A stretch of 41,850 nucleotides of DNA from Nitrosomonadaceae bacterium (lineage in GTDB: Bacteria; Pseudomonadota; Gammaproteobacteria; Burkholderiales; Usitatibacteraceae): the NCBI GenBank assembly GCA_021300055.1, contig JAJTHU010000057.1:1-41850 (forward strand), in the 5' to 3' direction. The position numbers were made by a program, and so were the translations under genes. Shown here piece by piece: positions 1 through 7,496 of the stretch (positions within the stretch are counted from its first letter, which is position 1; every line of letters starts with the position of its first letter). The notes beneath the pieces were generated by a model, which did not search any database, was not told the DNA's origin, and saw nothing but the letters and a program-made list of their open reading frames with translations.

Positions 1-270
1 CGCTCGTTTGAAATCTCAGTTGTCCATCACTCACGCGCCCGCTGCATCGGGCTTGTGCGCTCGGCCGCGCAAAGCATGCTTTGCGAAACCCGGCCTCTCG
101 TGTCTTCGGCAATTACGGCGGTAAAGGTCATCGGTCGCTCGTTTGAAATCTCAGTTGTCCATCACTCACGCGCCCGCTGCATCGGGCTTGTGCGCTCGGC
201 CGCGCAAAGCATGCTTTGCGAAACCCGGCCTCTCGTGTCCTCAGCTATTACGGCGGTATAGGTCATAGTC
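1..270. repeat. Two tandem copies of a 135-bp unit with an 18-bp palindrome
   Basis: Positions 1-135 repeat almost exactly as 136-270. The first ~105 bases of each copy look identical, and differences cluster at the 3' end of each unit (for example tcttcggcaa versus tcctcagcta). Each copy holds a perfect 18-bp palindrome, cgcaaagcatgctttgcg, at 68-85 and 203-220, flanked by ggcc on both sides, so the unit could form a hairpin. Because 135 is a multiple of three, reading frames stay open across copies (for example 55-261), but no protein family is recognisable. The array touches the window edge and may continue upstream. It is most likely an intergenic repeat element. Confidence 0.9.
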
Positions 271-310
271 AGAGAAATATCAGTGCGTCACACCAACGTG
301 GTACCGAACA

Positions 311-2458
311 TTATGACTTCGGCGGATTGATGATGATGGGAGTCTTGCGTTTACGCCACCAGAACCAGTAGACGAAAAAGCCAATTACAAAGAAAGGCAA
401 AAGCGGGGGGAAGAGGCTCAGGATGATCAGCACGGGTATGCCGATTGCCAGCGCAACAAAAATGAAGCTCAAGCCATACAGCACCGCAATGACGATCAGC
501 GCCACAATTGACAGGATGCCGAACGCAAGCAGCAGGATCAGCGTTCCAATGGCCATCCCCTCTAGACCGCTGATTTTGGTGTCACCAATCGTCAAGGGAA
601 GCAGTCCACTCGCCAGCCCGATGATCCCAACGATAAACATCACACCGAGCACGGCGATGATGGCAACGAACGCTTTTACAAGGAAATTCGCCCACGCACT
701 ATGCGTTTTGGCAGCGACCCTCAGCGTTTTCGCATGCCAAGTTTTTGGGGCTTCCTCTGGCGCAGAGTCGGCGGGTGCTGCGTCAAACACCGTCGCACCA
801 TTAGCCGGGACCTCGATCATTGCGATGACACCTTTCGGGGAGTTCGCCTCAAGCGTCAGATGAGCCCGGTCTGCAAACAAGGCCTGCAGACGCTCTCGTA
901 TGTTAGCGAGTCCTACGCCGCCGCCCAGTTGAACTGGCTCATCAGAGAAGCCGCGACCGGTGTCTTTCACAATCATGCGAATCGTTGCGGCATCGCCCTC
1001 CCCCACTTTTTCGGCGATCACGTCGATGCGTCCGCCCTCACGTACGGGCTCTAAACCGTGTTTGATTGCGTTCTCGACTAAGGAAGGCAGCATCAATGGT
1101 GGGAATGGCGCGTTGAGAAGCGCGTCCGGCACCATCACATCAAACTCAAGCCGCGTGCCCATGCGCATCTTCAGAATGTTGAGGTATGCGCGCACCAGCT
1201 CCACTTCTTGACCGACGGTCGATATGTTCTCGCGCATTTTTGGGAGCGACGCGCGCAGATACTGAATCAAGTGCCCCGTCATTTGATTGGCTTGCGCCGG
1301 GTCCACCTCGGTGAGCGCCTGCACATTTGCCAGTGTGTTGTACAAGAAATGCGGTTCAACTTGGGCCTGTAGCGCCATCAACTTCGCCTCAACAATTTGG
1401 CGGTTCACGTTCGCTGACTCGGCCTCCTGCGTCTTCTGTGCGGCTACATCCTGCGCGCGTCGAGAACGCCCGATGTAGTACTTCACGACCAACAAAAGGA
1501 AAAACAGCGGGAAGAAGGCCAAGATCAGCGCCGAGCCAATCCCAACTCGTTTGAAATCACTTGTGACTTTGCGGCGAATGTCGTCACGCAACTCAGGCGG
1601 CAGTGGCGGCGATGGAGGGCTTGCCGCATCAGGCGCGCTCGGCGGCGCGGGCGGCGGGATAGCCGCAGTAGCGTCTAACGTAATTACTGGCGTGCCTGAG
1701 GGCGTCTGGGAAATGCTCCCCTTAATGCGCTTCTCTCCCGCGCCGAGGTCAAAGTTGAGGGCTTCGTCCGATTTTTTTGACGCAATCGACTCTGTTGCTG
1801 TCGTCTGTCCCGGCCCGATGCCGATGAAAATCGGCAGGCTCTTCTTCAATTCACTTATCGCGGCTTCTGCCTGCTTAACGCTGGCCTCCGCCTCGGCGAT
1901 CGCTTTATCAAAACTCGCAAGTGTCGATTCATCCTTAACGCCAACACGTTCCTGGAGAGTCCGCGCCTCCTGCTTGGCGTTGCGGAGTTCCTGAAGTCGC
2001 TCACGTGCAGCATCGCGAGCCTGCACAGCAGCTTCGCGCGCCCGCTCACGCGCATTGGTGGCGGCCTCTTTGGCCATCCGTTTCGCTTCGCGGGTGGCCT
2101 CCCCAGTTGCGTCGGCGATGGCGCGCTCTGCATCACCAGCGACCACGGCCATTTCTTTGCGGGCTTCCGCAATATCACGCAATGCCTGCTCAAGCTCAGC
2201 GCGACGCCCCGCATCAGAGGTGCGTTCCACCATAGAGGTCACAACACGCTCGGCTAGTCCCAGGGCACTGTCCTTCATCGCCAAATCAACTTCCCGCTGC
2301 ACCGCACGCCGCTCCGCAGCGTTGGCATTGGCGTCCGTCAACTTGATGACATTCGTTGGAACCGTGAAAAGCGCGAGGAGCAGCAGGACGAACAAGCCGC
2401 CGAGCAACATGGCCCACCAGGGCGTTTTGTAAATGGCGTTACCGAGGAACTTGAACAT
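311..2458 (-). CDS. LytS-type sensor histidine kinase with long extracytoplasmic coiled coil and C-terminal membrane domain
   Basis: This 715-residue protein is a histidine kinase of the LytS/YehU (His_kinase, PF06580) class. In order it has a membrane span near residues 14-33; a long Ala/Glu/Arg-rich, probably coiled-coil region at 45-205; a Pro-rich linker at 266-290; a second span at 308-327; the phosphoacceptor motif EPHFLYN with His370; the N-box LVENAIKHG near 460-468; and ATP-lid glycines DTGRGF (499-504) and GGGVGLANI (512-520). After the ATPase domain comes a hydrophobic region of about 110 residues (595-702) with three or four predicted spans, ending in a basic tail. LytS kinases normally end after the ATPase domain, so this extension is odd. 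The gene is last in a minus-strand cluster behind another kinase and a LytTR regulator. The start ATG is preceded by a weak AAGGA. The kinase call is secure; the ligand is unknown. Confidence 0.9.
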   Translation of the reverse strand: MFKFLGNAIYKTPWWAMLLGGLFVLLLLALFTVPTNVIKLTDANANAAERRAVQREVDLAMKDSALGLAERVVTSMVERTSDAGRRAELEQALRDIAEARKEMAVVAGDAERAIADATGEATREAKRMAKEAATNARERAREAAVQARDAARERLQELRNAKQEARTLQERVGVKDESTLASFDKAIAEAEASVKQAEAAISELKKSLPIFIGIGPGQTTATESIASKKSDEALNFDLGAGEKRIKGSISQTPSGTPVITLDATAAIPPPAPPSAPDAASPPSPPLPPELRDDIRRKVTSDFKRVGIGSALILAFFPLFFLLLVVKYYIGRSRRAQDVAAQKTQEAESANVNRQIVEAKLMALQAQVEPHFLYNTLANVQALTEVDPAQANQMTGHLIQYLRASLPKMRENISTVGQEVELVRAYLNILKMRMGTRLEFDVMVPDALLNAPFPPLMLPSLVENAIKHGLEPVREGGRIDVIAEKVGEGDAATIRMIVKDTGRGFSDEPVQLGGGVGLANIRERLQALFADRAHLTLEANSPKGVIAMIEVPANGATVFDAAPADSAPEEAPKTWHAKTLRVAAKTHSAWANFLVKAFVAIIAVLGVMFIVGIIGLASGLLPLTIGDTKISGLEGMAIGTLILLLAFGILSIVALIVIAVLYGLSFIFVALAIGIPVLIILSLFPPLLPFFVIGFFVYWFWWRKRKTPIIINPPKS

Positions 2459-2517
2459 GGCAACAGTTTAGTCCTTGCGTTCGCGGCGCGGCGCTTGGCG
2501 CAGCCCGCGTAATCCGC

Positions 2518-2622
2518 TTAGTCTTCGAGGGCCACCCACAGCATGGCGGCAACAGAGATCGCAATCGAACCGAGCACCCAGAAGGTGGGAGGCAGCGAGT
2601 ACAACCAAGCGAGCGTTTCCAT
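2518..2622 (-). CDS. Possible 34-residue single-span membrane protein
   Basis: A short frame reads METLAWLYSLPPTFWVLGSI and continues through a hydrophobic stretch to ALED before TAA. It would be one transmembrane helix with an acidic C-terminus. It lies between the LytTR regulator and the large kinase, on the same strand, where there is otherwise a 394-bp gap. No good Shine-Dalgarno sequence precedes the ATG, which lowers confidence. The composition (Trp, Leu and Val in a clean helix with polar ends) looks more like a real small membrane protein than random sequence. I recognise no family. Confidence 0.35.
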   Translation of the reverse strand: METLAWLYSLPPTFWVLGSIAISVAAMLWVALED

Positions 2623-2852
2623 ATGTGGCTGGCGATAGGGGATAACAGATGTCGTAGCTTATGGCCGCCGTTCGCACGTCGCAACGCAGGATTGGTCAGA
2701 ATGCAGAAGCGCGGGAATAGCTTGCAGCATTCGCGGATATCTGGAGCGCTGGTTGGCACCAGGAACCAGAAGCAAAACCCCAGTATTGGCGGGCATTTTT
2801 CAGGCGAAAGTGCCCCAAAACGCCCGTATTTGCTAGAGTTTATGCCTAAGCG

Positions 2853-3644
2853 CTACATCTGCTTGAACAGATGCGTGAAGTTGCGGCTAACCGTCAAGGT
2901 TTCTGGTCTGCCCTTGAGCCTCAAATCCGCTTGGTCGCGTTGCCCGCGGACAACTGCCGCGATAGCACTTGTGTTGACGATCGTGGCACGATGAATCTGC
3001 CAGAACCGCTTTGGGTCGAGCTCCTCGAGCAATTCCTTGATGGGCTTGCGGATGAGCACCTCTGCGTCAGTTAGCACCACGCGCGTGTACTTTTCGTCAG
3101 ACTGAAAGTAGAGAACTTCGTCGACCGCGATCAAGCGTACTGTCTGACCAACACTCGCCTTGATCCAGTTGAGGTAGTCGCGCTGCGCTGATGTGAGCTG
3201 CCGGATAACAATGCTTAGTGCATCCTCAGCGTCGCTGTCGGATGACGCAGCTACCGACTCGCGCTCTTGAAGACGCGTGACAGTTTCTTGCAGACGATCA
3301 GCCTCAAATGGCTTGAGTACGTAATCGATCGCGCCGCGCTCGAAAGCAGTCACCGCATACTGGTCGTAGGCGGTCACGAACACAATCTGCGCGCGCTTGA
3401 AGTCGCCGCTGGGCAGTTTGCGCCCGCGGCCAATCATGCGCGCCACATCCAAGCCAGACATAACGGGCATGTGGATGTCGAGAAAAACAATGTCTGGCAG
3501 CAGTTCCTCAAACTGCGCGATCGCATCCGCGCCATCCGCCGCTTCACTGACGATATCGAGACTCGGCCAAAGAGTGGCAAGCTGCTCCCGCAATTGCGCG
3601 CGGAGTAGGGGTTCGTCATCGGCAATCAACGCAGTTGGTATCAT
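2853..3644 (-). CDS. LytTR-family response regulator (AlgR/LytR type)
   Basis: A response regulator of 263 residues. The receiver domain (about 1-120) shows the acidic pair D9-D10, phosphoacceptor Asp56 in VFLDIHMP, Thr91 and Lys111 in LKPF. The C-terminal LytTR DNA-binding domain (about 155-260) includes VDEVLYFQSDEKYTRV and FWQIHRATIVN. The start is set at 3644 because AGGAG lies six bases upstream of this ATG and the protein then begins MIPTALIADDEP, typical of the family. A longer frame to 3722 would add 26 unlikely residues overlapping the upstream kinase gene. It is the only regulator in the cluster and presumably takes phosphate from the kinase at 3715-4800, from the one at 311-2458, or from both. 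Target promoters cannot be read from the sequence. Confidence 0.93.
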   Translation of the reverse strand: MIPTALIADDEPLLRAQLREQLATLWPSLDIVSEAADGADAIAQFEELLPDIVFLDIHMPVMSGLDVARMIGRGRKLPSGDFKRAQIVFVTAYDQYAVTAFERGAIDYVLKPFEADRLQETVTRLQERESVAASSDSDAEDALSIVIRQLTSAQRDYLNWIKASVGQTVRLIAVDEVLYFQSDEKYTRVVLTDAEVLIRKPIKELLEELDPKRFWQIHRATIVNTSAIAAVVRGQRDQADLRLKGRPETLTVSRNFTHLFKQM

Positions 3645-3714
3645 TTCACTCCTGCTTTGGGGTTCGCGTTGCATCGCGAACCCGTCTCGGCGGGCAAAAG
3701 CCAAGCAGTTGGCA

Positions 3715-4800
3715 TCACCCACCCTCTCCGGTCAACGTCGGTAACTGTCCCAGAGGAATCTTCAGCCGCGCCTCTACGCCCTGCTCTGCGCGCTCACGTA
3801 ACTCAAGACTTGCGCTCGCGCCGAACAGTGCGCTGAGTCGCTCCCGGACGTTTTGCAGGCCAACACCTGGCGTGGCAGTCGGCACGATGCCGTGACCCGA
3901 ATCAATCACTCGAAGCAACAAGTGCTCACCATCGCGCGCAGCATCGATGGTAATTTCTCCTCCTGCTTTTACTGGGTCGATGCCGTGCTTGATTGCGTTC
4001 TCAACAAGGGTCATGAGCATCATGGGCGGGATGATCGTGTCGGCGATTGTCGCGTCAATGCTGATCGCAAAGCGCAGCCTTTCACCCATACGCACACGCT
4101 GGATCTCAAGGTACGCTCTGGCTAACTCGACTTCGCGAGCCAGCGTGGTTGTATCGTCACGCATTTGGGGCATGGCGCTACGCAGGTAGCGAATCAGACT
4201 CCCCAATACCTGATTGGCCAGGGCCGGATCTTTGCCCACCAAATGCTGGACGTTGGCGAGCGTATTGAACAGAAAGTGCGGTTCAATTTGCGCTTGCATC
4301 AGCTTCAGACGCGCCTCGAGCACCTGTTTTTGCAAAACGGTTTCGCGCGATGCGGCTCGTGCGCTCTCGACGTCGGCCCGCGCAGCGCGTTCTCGGTACA
4401 CGAGCAGCATGGCGGTGATCGCCCCGATACCAATCGCAACCGTCGTAAAAACGAGGATGCCAAGCAACATCGGCTCTACCGTAAACATCTGCGTCAGGCT
4501 GCGTCCGAGCACCAAACCGGAGGCAACGGTCCCGAGGAACGCCGCGATTGGAACCGAGACCAATTGAGCAGTCAGCAGAGATAGCCGTGGGTTCGGCACG
4601 CTACGCCAGATTGCCTCAGTTGCGATGAAGGTCACCATCATCACAAGTGCGACAACAAACAATCGCAGCCACAGCATGCCAAAGGGCACTTTGTAGCCGA
4701 AATAGGGATTGACAATAAGCGCGGCTGCCGTCGTGAGCACGAGCAGCCAGATCAGGCGCTTGAACGAAGCGATTTGCACCCAGAGATTTGCTGTTTCCAT
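3715..4800 (-). CDS. LytS-type sensor histidine kinase
   Basis: A 361-residue kinase with about four membrane spans in its first 135 residues, a short coiled coil, the His_kinase motif EPHFLFN with the phosphoacceptor His at residue 175, the N-box LVENAIKHG, and ATP-binding motifs DSGHGI and GVGLQNVRERL. This is the standard LytS/AlgZ architecture, and it sits 70 bases upstream of the LytTR regulator as expected for a cognate pair. The ATG at 4800 is chosen (GAGGT lies upstream, though rather far). An ATG at 4836 would add 12 residues and has no ribosome-binding site. The catalytic half resembles that of the 715-residue kinase further down the cluster, suggesting paralogues of different sensory make-up. 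Confidence 0.92.
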   Translation of the reverse strand: METANLWVQIASFKRLIWLLVLTTAAALIVNPYFGYKVPFGMLWLRLFVVALVMMVTFIATEAIWRSVPNPRLSLLTAQLVSVPIAAFLGTVASGLVLGRSLTQMFTVEPMLLGILVFTTVAIGIGAITAMLLVYRERAARADVESARAASRETVLQKQVLEARLKLMQAQIEPHFLFNTLANVQHLVGKDPALANQVLGSLIRYLRSAMPQMRDDTTTLAREVELARAYLEIQRVRMGERLRFAISIDATIADTIIPPMMLMTLVENAIKHGIDPVKAGGEITIDAARDGEHLLLRVIDSGHGIVPTATPGVGLQNVRERLSALFGASASLELRERAEQGVEARLKIPLGQLPTLTGEGG

Positions 4801-4939
4801 GCAGCAAAGATTACCTCGCGCGGTAGTTGCATGCACGAGTGCTGCGATAAAGCGCGGAAAACCGGCAGAGAGAGGTGACTTTGTGCCTCTCGGGCGCGTC
4901 TAGCGATGGCGCCGCTGATGCAATCCGTTGTCCTCTACC

Positions 4940-5260
4940 TTAACGCAAAACGGCGATACGGCGCTCAAGTCGTTGTGGGTGGTAACCCAAACCTGGCCGG
5001 CGCAGCAAACCAGTGGTCGTTCCGCGTTCGGGTCCGCGCCCGATACGGGCTTCCGAGATCGCGACAACTCGCGCAATGACATGTGTACTCGCGCCGCCCT
5101 CTGCTGATGGCTCACTATTTGGTCGCGCCTCCTTGACGATCGCCGGATGGCGCGACCGTTGCAACAACCAAAATGCCCCGACCATGGCGACAACCACGAG
5201 CACTGCGAACAGAGCTGCGGGCAGTTGAGCGAGGACGCTAAAGGAAGGGAGGGTACTCAT
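4940..5260 (-). CDS. Hypothetical small single-span membrane protein
   Basis: A 106-residue frame starting MSTLPSFSVLAQLP, with one hydrophobic segment at about residues 12-33 followed by LLQRSRH, as expected for an N-terminal membrane anchor with a basic cytoplasmic flank. The C-terminal 70 residues are Arg/Gly-rich and match no family I know. The ribosome-binding site is weak (GGTG). It lies just upstream of the two-kinase cluster on the same strand. The C-terminal half may be out-of-frame read-through, so only the anchor region is well supported. Confidence 0.4.
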   Translation of the reverse strand: MSTLPSFSVLAQLPAALFAVLVVVAMVGAFWLLQRSRHPAIVKEARPNSEPSAEGGASTHVIARVVAISEARIGRGPERGTTTGLLRRPGLGYHPQRLERRIAVLR

Positions 5261-5382
5261 GGAAACACCAATCAGATCAAAGTGGTTTGTGCTGTTATCG
5301 CGTTGTTTTGGGATAGGCTTGGATGGTGCAGGGTGAATGTGGCATCAAAGTGACAAAGTGCAGCCGAATTGCAACAAAGAAT

Positions 5383-5418
5383 AAAAAAAGCCCGGATCGT
5401 GTTTGACACGACCCGGGC
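5383..5418 (-). terminator. Rho-independent terminator
   Basis: On the minus strand, GCCCGG-g-TCGTGT, loop CAA, ACACGA-t-CCGGGC (5390-5418) is followed by a run of seven T (A5383-5389 on the plus strand). It should terminate the small gene at 5471-5686 and separate it from 4940-5260. Confidence 0.85.
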
Positions 5419-5470
5419 GAGTTAGTCGAGGGAGTATCGACTAGGGGACTCACACAAATCGTCTATCGTT

Positions 5471-5686
5471 TCATCGGCTGGCGACCTGCACCAATTTGGT
5501 GGTGGCCGGAATGAGCCGCGTTGCGACAACTTCGATGCGCTCGACAGTGCTGGTGGACGCTGTCACGCGTTGTGCATCGAGTTCGGATTGGCTGGCGAGG
5601 GTAGCGATTCCTGCCACCATTGCCGTGGTGACGAGGACTGCACCGAGCGCTGCCATCCCCTTGTGGGCGTTGGGTAGCGTAAACAT
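5471..5686 (-). CDS. Small secreted or membrane-anchored protein, unknown function
   Basis: A 71-residue protein, MFTLPNAHKGMAALGAVLV..., with a hydrophobic segment at about 11-32 that could be a signal peptide or an anchor, then a polar region rich in Thr, Val and Ser. The ribosome-binding site is good (CAGGAA eight bases before ATG) and a strong terminator follows at 5383-5418, so it is probably expressed as its own short transcript. I recognise no family. The monocistronic layout with a strong terminator makes it more credible than the neighbouring small frames. Confidence 0.65.
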   Translation of the reverse strand: MFTLPNAHKGMAALGAVLVTTAMVAGIATLASQSELDAQRVTASTSTVERIEVVATRLIPATTKLVQVASR

Positions 5687-5859
5687 GATGGGTTCCTGTC
5701 AAAAAGTTAGTTAATCAATCGAGCCTGCAGCACATCAACTTGTGGTCTCTGTATTGCAGTGTCGACAGATTAAGGTTCCCAAGATGTTGCGGATAGTCGG
5801 ATGCGACAAAACGAACAAATCGCACCGCGGAATGCGCTACGCACCGACAAATAGAAAGC

Positions 5860-5887
5860 AAAACGGCGCGACTGGTGGGTCGCGCCG
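5860..5887 (-). terminator. Terminator of the symporter gene
   Basis: A perfect 9-bp stem, cggcgcgac (5864-5872) and gtcgcgccg (5879-5887), with a 6-base loop. On the minus strand it is followed by TTTTGCTTT. It lies 44 bases past the stop of the symporter at 5931. Confidence 0.75.
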
Positions 5888-5930
5888 TGGCATTTGCACC
5901 TGCCGCGCATTCAGCGGCAGCGAGGTAGTA

Positions 5931-7376
5931 CTAAGCGGATTCGTGAACCCGATGTTTTGGTTGCGTGACCAGCGAGCCGAAGTACATGGCGGCCAAGCCC
6001 ACGACAAGTCCTACCATCTGCGGCGGCCAAATGGTCTCTAAACCACCCTTGATCAGCACTTCCATGGCGATCCAGGAGCCAAGCCCTGCAAAAATAGACA
6101 TCGCAGCGCCCGCAGACGTCGCACGCTTCCAAAACAATCCGAACACCAATGGCGCAAACGCGCCCGCCATGGTCACCTTGTAAGCGTTTTGCACCATCTC
6201 ATACATCGTACTGCGCGAGTTCACTGCGAAGATTAGCGCTGCGCAGGTAAACACAACCAGCGTAATGCGCGCTGTCTTGAGCAATCGGGCGTCGCCCATA
6301 TTTGGCACAAACGGCTTGAGGATGTTGTTGGCAAACAGCGATGTCGGCGCGAGCAACGCACCACTCGCGGTCGAAAGAATGGCTGACAGTAAGGCGCCGA
6401 AGAACAAGACCTGAATCCAAAGTGGCGTTTTCTGCAAAATGATGTCGGGCAGGATTCGCTGGATCTCGCGTGCGTCTTCGCTCTTGAACAAGTTGACAAG
6501 GTTCGGTTCCAACATCAAGGCCGCATACGCGATAAACATCGGCAGAAACGCAACGAAGAAGTAAACGAGCCCGCCGATCAGCGTGCCGCGCACGGCGGTC
6601 TTCTCGTCTTTGGCGGACGTCACACGCTGGAACACATCCTGTTGTGGAATTGAACCAATGGCAAGGGTTGCCCATGCGGCAACAAACGCAAACCATTCCG
6701 CGGCACCGCCCTTTGGCCAGAAATCAAGTTTCCCATCTGCATGCGCCTTTGCGATGACGTTTGAGGCGCCTCCCGCCAAATCGCCAATGAACCACGCGAC
6801 GATAAACAGACCAACGATGATGACCACGGTCTGAAACATATCCGTGAACGCGACCGACCACATGCCGCCCCAAATCGTATAGAACATTACGATAACCGTA
6901 CCAATAACGATTGCTTGGGTCAGCGTGATGCCGCCTCCTGAGATAACCCACAGCACAAGACCCAGCGCTGTCAGTTGGGCCGAGGTCCAGCCGAGGTATG
7001 AGATGACGATGACGCCCGAGACAACGATTTCGATCTTGGAGTTATAGCGCTTGCGGTAGAAGTCGCCGAGTGTCAGCAGGTCCATCTTGTAGAACGCCTT
7101 GGCAAAAAACAGGGCCACAAAAATCAGGCACGCTGTGGCGCCGAACGGGTCTGCAGGAATCCCATTGAGCCCGTCCCGCGCGAAGGTGGCCGAAACCGAC
7201 AAGACGGTCTCTGCACCGAACCAAGTGGCGAACACAGTCGCCATGTTGATGTAGAGCGGCAGGCTACGGCCTGCAATCATGTAGTCCTTGGTGTTGTGTA
7301 CGCGCCTAGCCGCATACAAACCAATGCCGATGGTTAACGCAAGGTACATCAAAACAAAAATGACCAGCAAGCTCAT
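5931..7376 (-). CDS. Sodium:solute symporter (SSS family)
   Basis: A 481-residue, strongly hydrophobic protein with about 13 predicted spans, matching the sodium:solute symporter family (PF00474, PutP/PanF-like). Recognisable signatures are TKDYMIAGRSLP near the first loop, GGMWSVAFTDMFQ in the central spans, and SIPQQDVFQRVTSAKDEKTA in the following loop. Length is normal for the family. The start ATG has GGAG six bases upstream. It would import a solute (amino acid, carboxylate or similar) driven by the sodium gradient; the substrate cannot be told from sequence alone. It stands alone, with its own terminator at 5860-5887, and no catabolic gene next to it hints at a substrate. Confidence 0.9.
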   Translation of the reverse strand: MSLLVIFVLMYLALTIGIGLYAARRVHNTKDYMIAGRSLPLYINMATVFATWFGAETVLSVSATFARDGLNGIPADPFGATACLIFVALFFAKAFYKMDLLTLGDFYRKRYNSKIEIVVSGVIVISYLGWTSAQLTALGLVLWVISGGGITLTQAIVIGTVIVMFYTIWGGMWSVAFTDMFQTVVIIVGLFIVAWFIGDLAGGASNVIAKAHADGKLDFWPKGGAAEWFAFVAAWATLAIGSIPQQDVFQRVTSAKDEKTAVRGTLIGGLVYFFVAFLPMFIAYAALMLEPNLVNLFKSEDAREIQRILPDIILQKTPLWIQVLFFGALLSAILSTASGALLAPTSLFANNILKPFVPNMGDARLLKTARITLVVFTCAALIFAVNSRSTMYEMVQNAYKVTMAGAFAPLVFGLFWKRATSAGAAMSIFAGLGSWIAMEVLIKGGLETIWPPQMVGLVVGLAAMYFGSLVTQPKHRVHESA

Positions 7377-7496
7377 TCATGTCTCCACAAGGTGGTGGGG
7401 AAGGGATTACGAAAAACTAGCGGCCCGTGGCCACCGAATCAAGCATTTTGTACCGAGACGCTGACGCCGCTCTGACAAAAAGCAAATATTGCGCCA

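Noticed and set aside
55..261. Open frame across the tandem repeat
   Set aside because: It is open only because the repeat unit is a multiple of three; GTG start, no ribosome-binding site, no family.
1..270. CRISPR-like repeats
   Set aside because: Only two head-to-tail 135-bp copies with no spacers; unit length and layout do not fit a CRISPR array.
1551..1994. Plus-strand frame inside the large kinase gene
   Set aside because: Antisense shadow of an Ala-rich, high-G+C coding region; low-complexity protein without a known domain.
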